Origin: Bacillota bacterium
GTDB taxonomy: Bacteria; Bacillota; Clostridia; Peptostreptococcales; Anaerovoracaceae
Assembly (NCBI GenBank): GCA_016283945.1
Contig: JAEENW010000161.1
Location: 1-5,278, forward strand
Reading direction: 5' to 3'
DNA length: 5,278 nt
This document shows positions 3,580 through 5,278 of this stretch, in pieces. Both the position numbers and the translations under genes were made by a program. Position 1 is the stretch's first letter; each line of letters begins with the position of its first letter. The notes beneath the pieces were generated by a model. The model had not been told where the DNA came from and searched no databases. It worked only from the letters and a program-made list of their open reading frames with translations.

Positions 3580-5278
3580 AGATGCCTCCCCAGCGGCACT
3601 CGACATGCCTGTTGACGCCGCAGCCGTTGCAGCCGTAGCGGCAGTCCTTCGTGGTGGCAGCGTTAAGCGCCTTGCGGTACTCGGAGACGAGGTACTCGTT
3701 CGTGATCCCGCTGTCGATCATATCCCAGGGCATGAAGGAGCCCGGCTCGAGCTCGTTCAGTGCGTAGTAGCTGTCGTCTATTCCTGAATCCGCGAGCGCC
3801 CTCCTCCAGCCGGCCTCGTTGAACTGCTCGGTCCAGGCGTCGAAGCGGCAGCCGTAGTCCAGCGCGAGCCTCAGGGTCTCGCAGAGCTCCCTGCCGCCGC
3901 GGGCGAATATCGCCTCGAGGTGGCTTCCGTAGGTCTCGTGGTAGTGGAAAGTCGCTCCCTTGACGTTCTTGAAGAGCTTCCTCAAGAGCTGATGCTTGCG
4001 CTCAAACTCCTCCGCGGAGTTCTGCGCGCACCACTGGAAGGGCGTGAAGGGCTTCGGGATGAAGTTCGCGACGCTGACGCTCACGGAGAAACGCCCTCTC
4101 CTCCCGCCGTTCTTGTAGGCGGCGAGATCGAGTATGCGCTGCGCGAGGTCCGGGATCCCGGCGATGTCCTCGTCGGTCTCGGTCGGAAGCCCTATCATGA
4201 AGTAGAGCTTGACGTTGTTCCAGCCCAGCTCTATGGCCTTGTCGAGAGCGGTGAAGATCTCCTCCTCGGAGATGTTCTTGTTTATGACGTCGCGAAGGCG
4301 CTGGGTGCCCGCCTCGGGGGCGAAGGTCAGGCCGGATTTCCTCAGGCCCTGCATCTCGTCCATGATCTTGAAGGCGAAGTTGTCGAGCCTCAGCGAGGGC
4401 AGCGAGAGCGAGATCTTCCTGGGAATGCAGTAGCCCATCAGCATCTCGGCCATGGCCTGGAACTCGCTGTGGTCGGAGGTCGAGAGCGAGAGCACCGAGA
4501 GCTCGCTGTTTCCGCTGCTCGCGAGCTGGTCCTTTCCTATCTCGAATATGGTCTCCTTGCTGCGCTCGCGCACCGGACGGTATATCATGCCCGCCTGGCA
4601 GAAGCGGCAGCCTCTGGTGCAGCCCCTCATGATCTCGACGACCGATCTGTCGTGCACGATCTCGGTGAGCGGGACTATGTTCTCCCTGGGGAACGGCTCC
4701 TTGTCGAGGTCCTGTATGAAGGCCCTGAGCACCCTGTCCGGCGCGGCCTCGTTCAGCTTCTTATAACCCGTGAGCCTTCCCTCGGCGTCCTTTTGGGGCT
4801 CGTAGAACGAGGGGATGTAGACGCCCTCGATCTTCGCGGCGCGCTCGAGGTACTCCTGCTTGGAGAAGCCTTTGAGCTTGCGCTCCCTGGCGAGCTCGCA
4901 GAGCGCGGCGAGGTTGTTCTCGCCGTCGCCCACCATGAAGGCGTCGAAGAAATCGGCCAGGGGCTCGGGATTGAAGGCGCAGGGCCCGCCGGCCACGACG
5001 ATCGGGTCGTTTTCTCCCCGTTCGCGGCCCTCCAGCGGAACGCCGCCCATCTTCATCATGGCCAGGATGTTGCTGTAGCTCATCTCATACTGGAGCGTGA
5101 ACCCGATCACGTCAAAGGCGTTCAGAGGGTGTCTGCTTTCCATGGAAAGCAGCGGCAGCTCCTCTTCCTCCATCAGGGCCATCATGTCCGTCCAGGGCAT
5201 AAAGAACCGTTCGCACAGGCTCCAGCTTTCCCGGTTGATCAGGCCGTAAAGGATCTTGAGACCCAGGTGGCTCATACC
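3572..5278 (-). CDS. B12-binding-like domain radical SAM protein, TIGR03960 type (N-terminus outside window)
   Basis: Radical SAM enzyme of unknown substrate; the family uses a [4Fe-4S] cluster to cleave S-adenosylmethionine. Numbering from the Met at 5275 (567 residues to the stop): an N-terminal B12-binding-like Rossmann region contains VIGFTLQYEMSYSNIL (56-71), VVAGGPCAFNPEPLADFFD (93-111) and MVGDGE (114-119), with no cobalamin-binding DxHxxG motif visible. The radical SAM cluster motif is MRGCTRGCRFCQAG (216-229), with Cys219, Cys223 and Cys226. EAGTQRLRDVINKNI (321-335) and YFMIGLPTETDEDI (358-371) are further core motifs. The C-terminus carries DCRYGCNGCG (544-553) and a fourth Cys at 560. 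That Met is internal: the codon before it is Gly, giving the family's GMSHLGLKILY, and homologs have roughly 40-60 more residues. The stop overlaps the start of the partner gene. Confidence 0.95.
   Translation of the reverse strand, partial: GMSHLGLKILYGLINRESWSLCERFFMPWTDMMALMEEEELPLLSMESRHPLNAFDVIGFTLQYEMSYSNILAMMKMGGVPLEGRERGENDPIVVAGGPCAFNPEPLADFFDAFMVGDGENNLAALCELARERKLKGFSKQEYLERAAKIEGVYIPSFYEPQKDAEGRLTGYKKLNEAAPDRVLRAFIQDLDKEPFPRENIVPLTEIVHDRSVVEIMRGCTRGCRFCQAGMIYRPVRERSKETIFEIGKDQLASSGNSELSVLSLSTSDHSEFQAMAEMLMGYCIPRKISLSLPSLRLDNFAFKIMDEMQGLRKSGLTFAPEAGTQRLRDVINKNISEEEIFTALDKAIELGWNNVKLYFMIGLPTETDEDIAGIPDLAQRILDLAAYKNGGRRGRFSVSVSVANFIPKPFTPFQWCAQNSAEEFERKHQLLRKLFKNVKGATFHYHETYGSHLEAIFARGGRELCETLRLALDYGCRFDAWTEQFNEAGWRRALADSGIDDSYYALNELEPGSFMPWDMIDSGITNEYLVSEYRKALNAATTKDCRYGCNGCGVNRHVECRWGGIYE
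3585..3590 (-). promoter_or_regulatory. Shine-Dalgarno site of the DUF2344 gene, inside the radical SAM gene
   Basis: The minus strand reads GGGAGG, 5 nt upstream of the ATG at 3579, and encodes part of the last Trp-Gly-Gly of the radical SAM protein. It decides the start against the ATG at 3606, which has no such site. Confidence 0.8.

Noticed and set aside
3580..3606. Upstream ATG start for the DUF2344 protein adding 9 residues
   Set aside because: It has no ribosome binding site, whereas the ATG at 3579 has GGGAGG 5 nt away and matches the family N-terminus.
5273..5275. Met at 5275 as the start of the radical SAM protein
   Set aside because: The frame stays open to the edge, the preceding codon is Gly, and GMSHLGLKILY is an internal family motif.

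Overview
All six protein genes lie on the minus strand, packed with short gaps or overlaps, in GC-rich DNA. The window points to a GC-rich member of the Clostridia (Bacillota). The signs are a DUF896/YnzC-family protein, a YibE/F-type membrane protein, the radical SAM/DUF2344 pair common in clostridia, and an AlaRS of the 'QKCIRTxDI' type. This is inferred from protein families, not from a search. I see no mobile element, CRISPR array, rRNA or tRNA.

Reading along the transcribed (minus) strand, from high to low coordinates: (1) a TIGR03960-type radical SAM protein, cut by the window edge at its N-terminus (5278-3572); (2) its partner, a radical SAM-linked DUF2344 protein (3579-2896) whose start overlaps the previous stop by 8 nt; (3) an eight-helix YibE/F-like membrane protein (2882-1506), 13 nt downstream. 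These three look like one transcription unit. A strong extended -10 promoter (1475-1447) then starts a second unit: (4) a ComEA-like helix-hairpin-helix DNA-binding protein (1418-921), overlapped out of frame over 35 nt by (5) a small DUF896 protein (955-719). A 104-nt intergenic region with nested dyads and a good sigma-A-type promoter (675-647) leads into (6) alaS (614-1), cut at the window edge after 204 codons.

Functionally this is mostly conserved core and housekeeping material: tRNA charging, DNA uptake, a putative transporter and an uncharacterised radical SAM pair. The points most worth a second look are the radical SAM pair followed by YibE/F instead of the often-seen RNase E/G gene; a rearranged C-terminal cysteine cluster in the radical SAM protein; a possible leaderless six-codon ORF at the predicted transcription start before comEA; and the dyad structure over the alaS promoter. 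I found no convincing new multi-gene system. No non-coding stretch exceeds 300 nt; the longest is 615-718.
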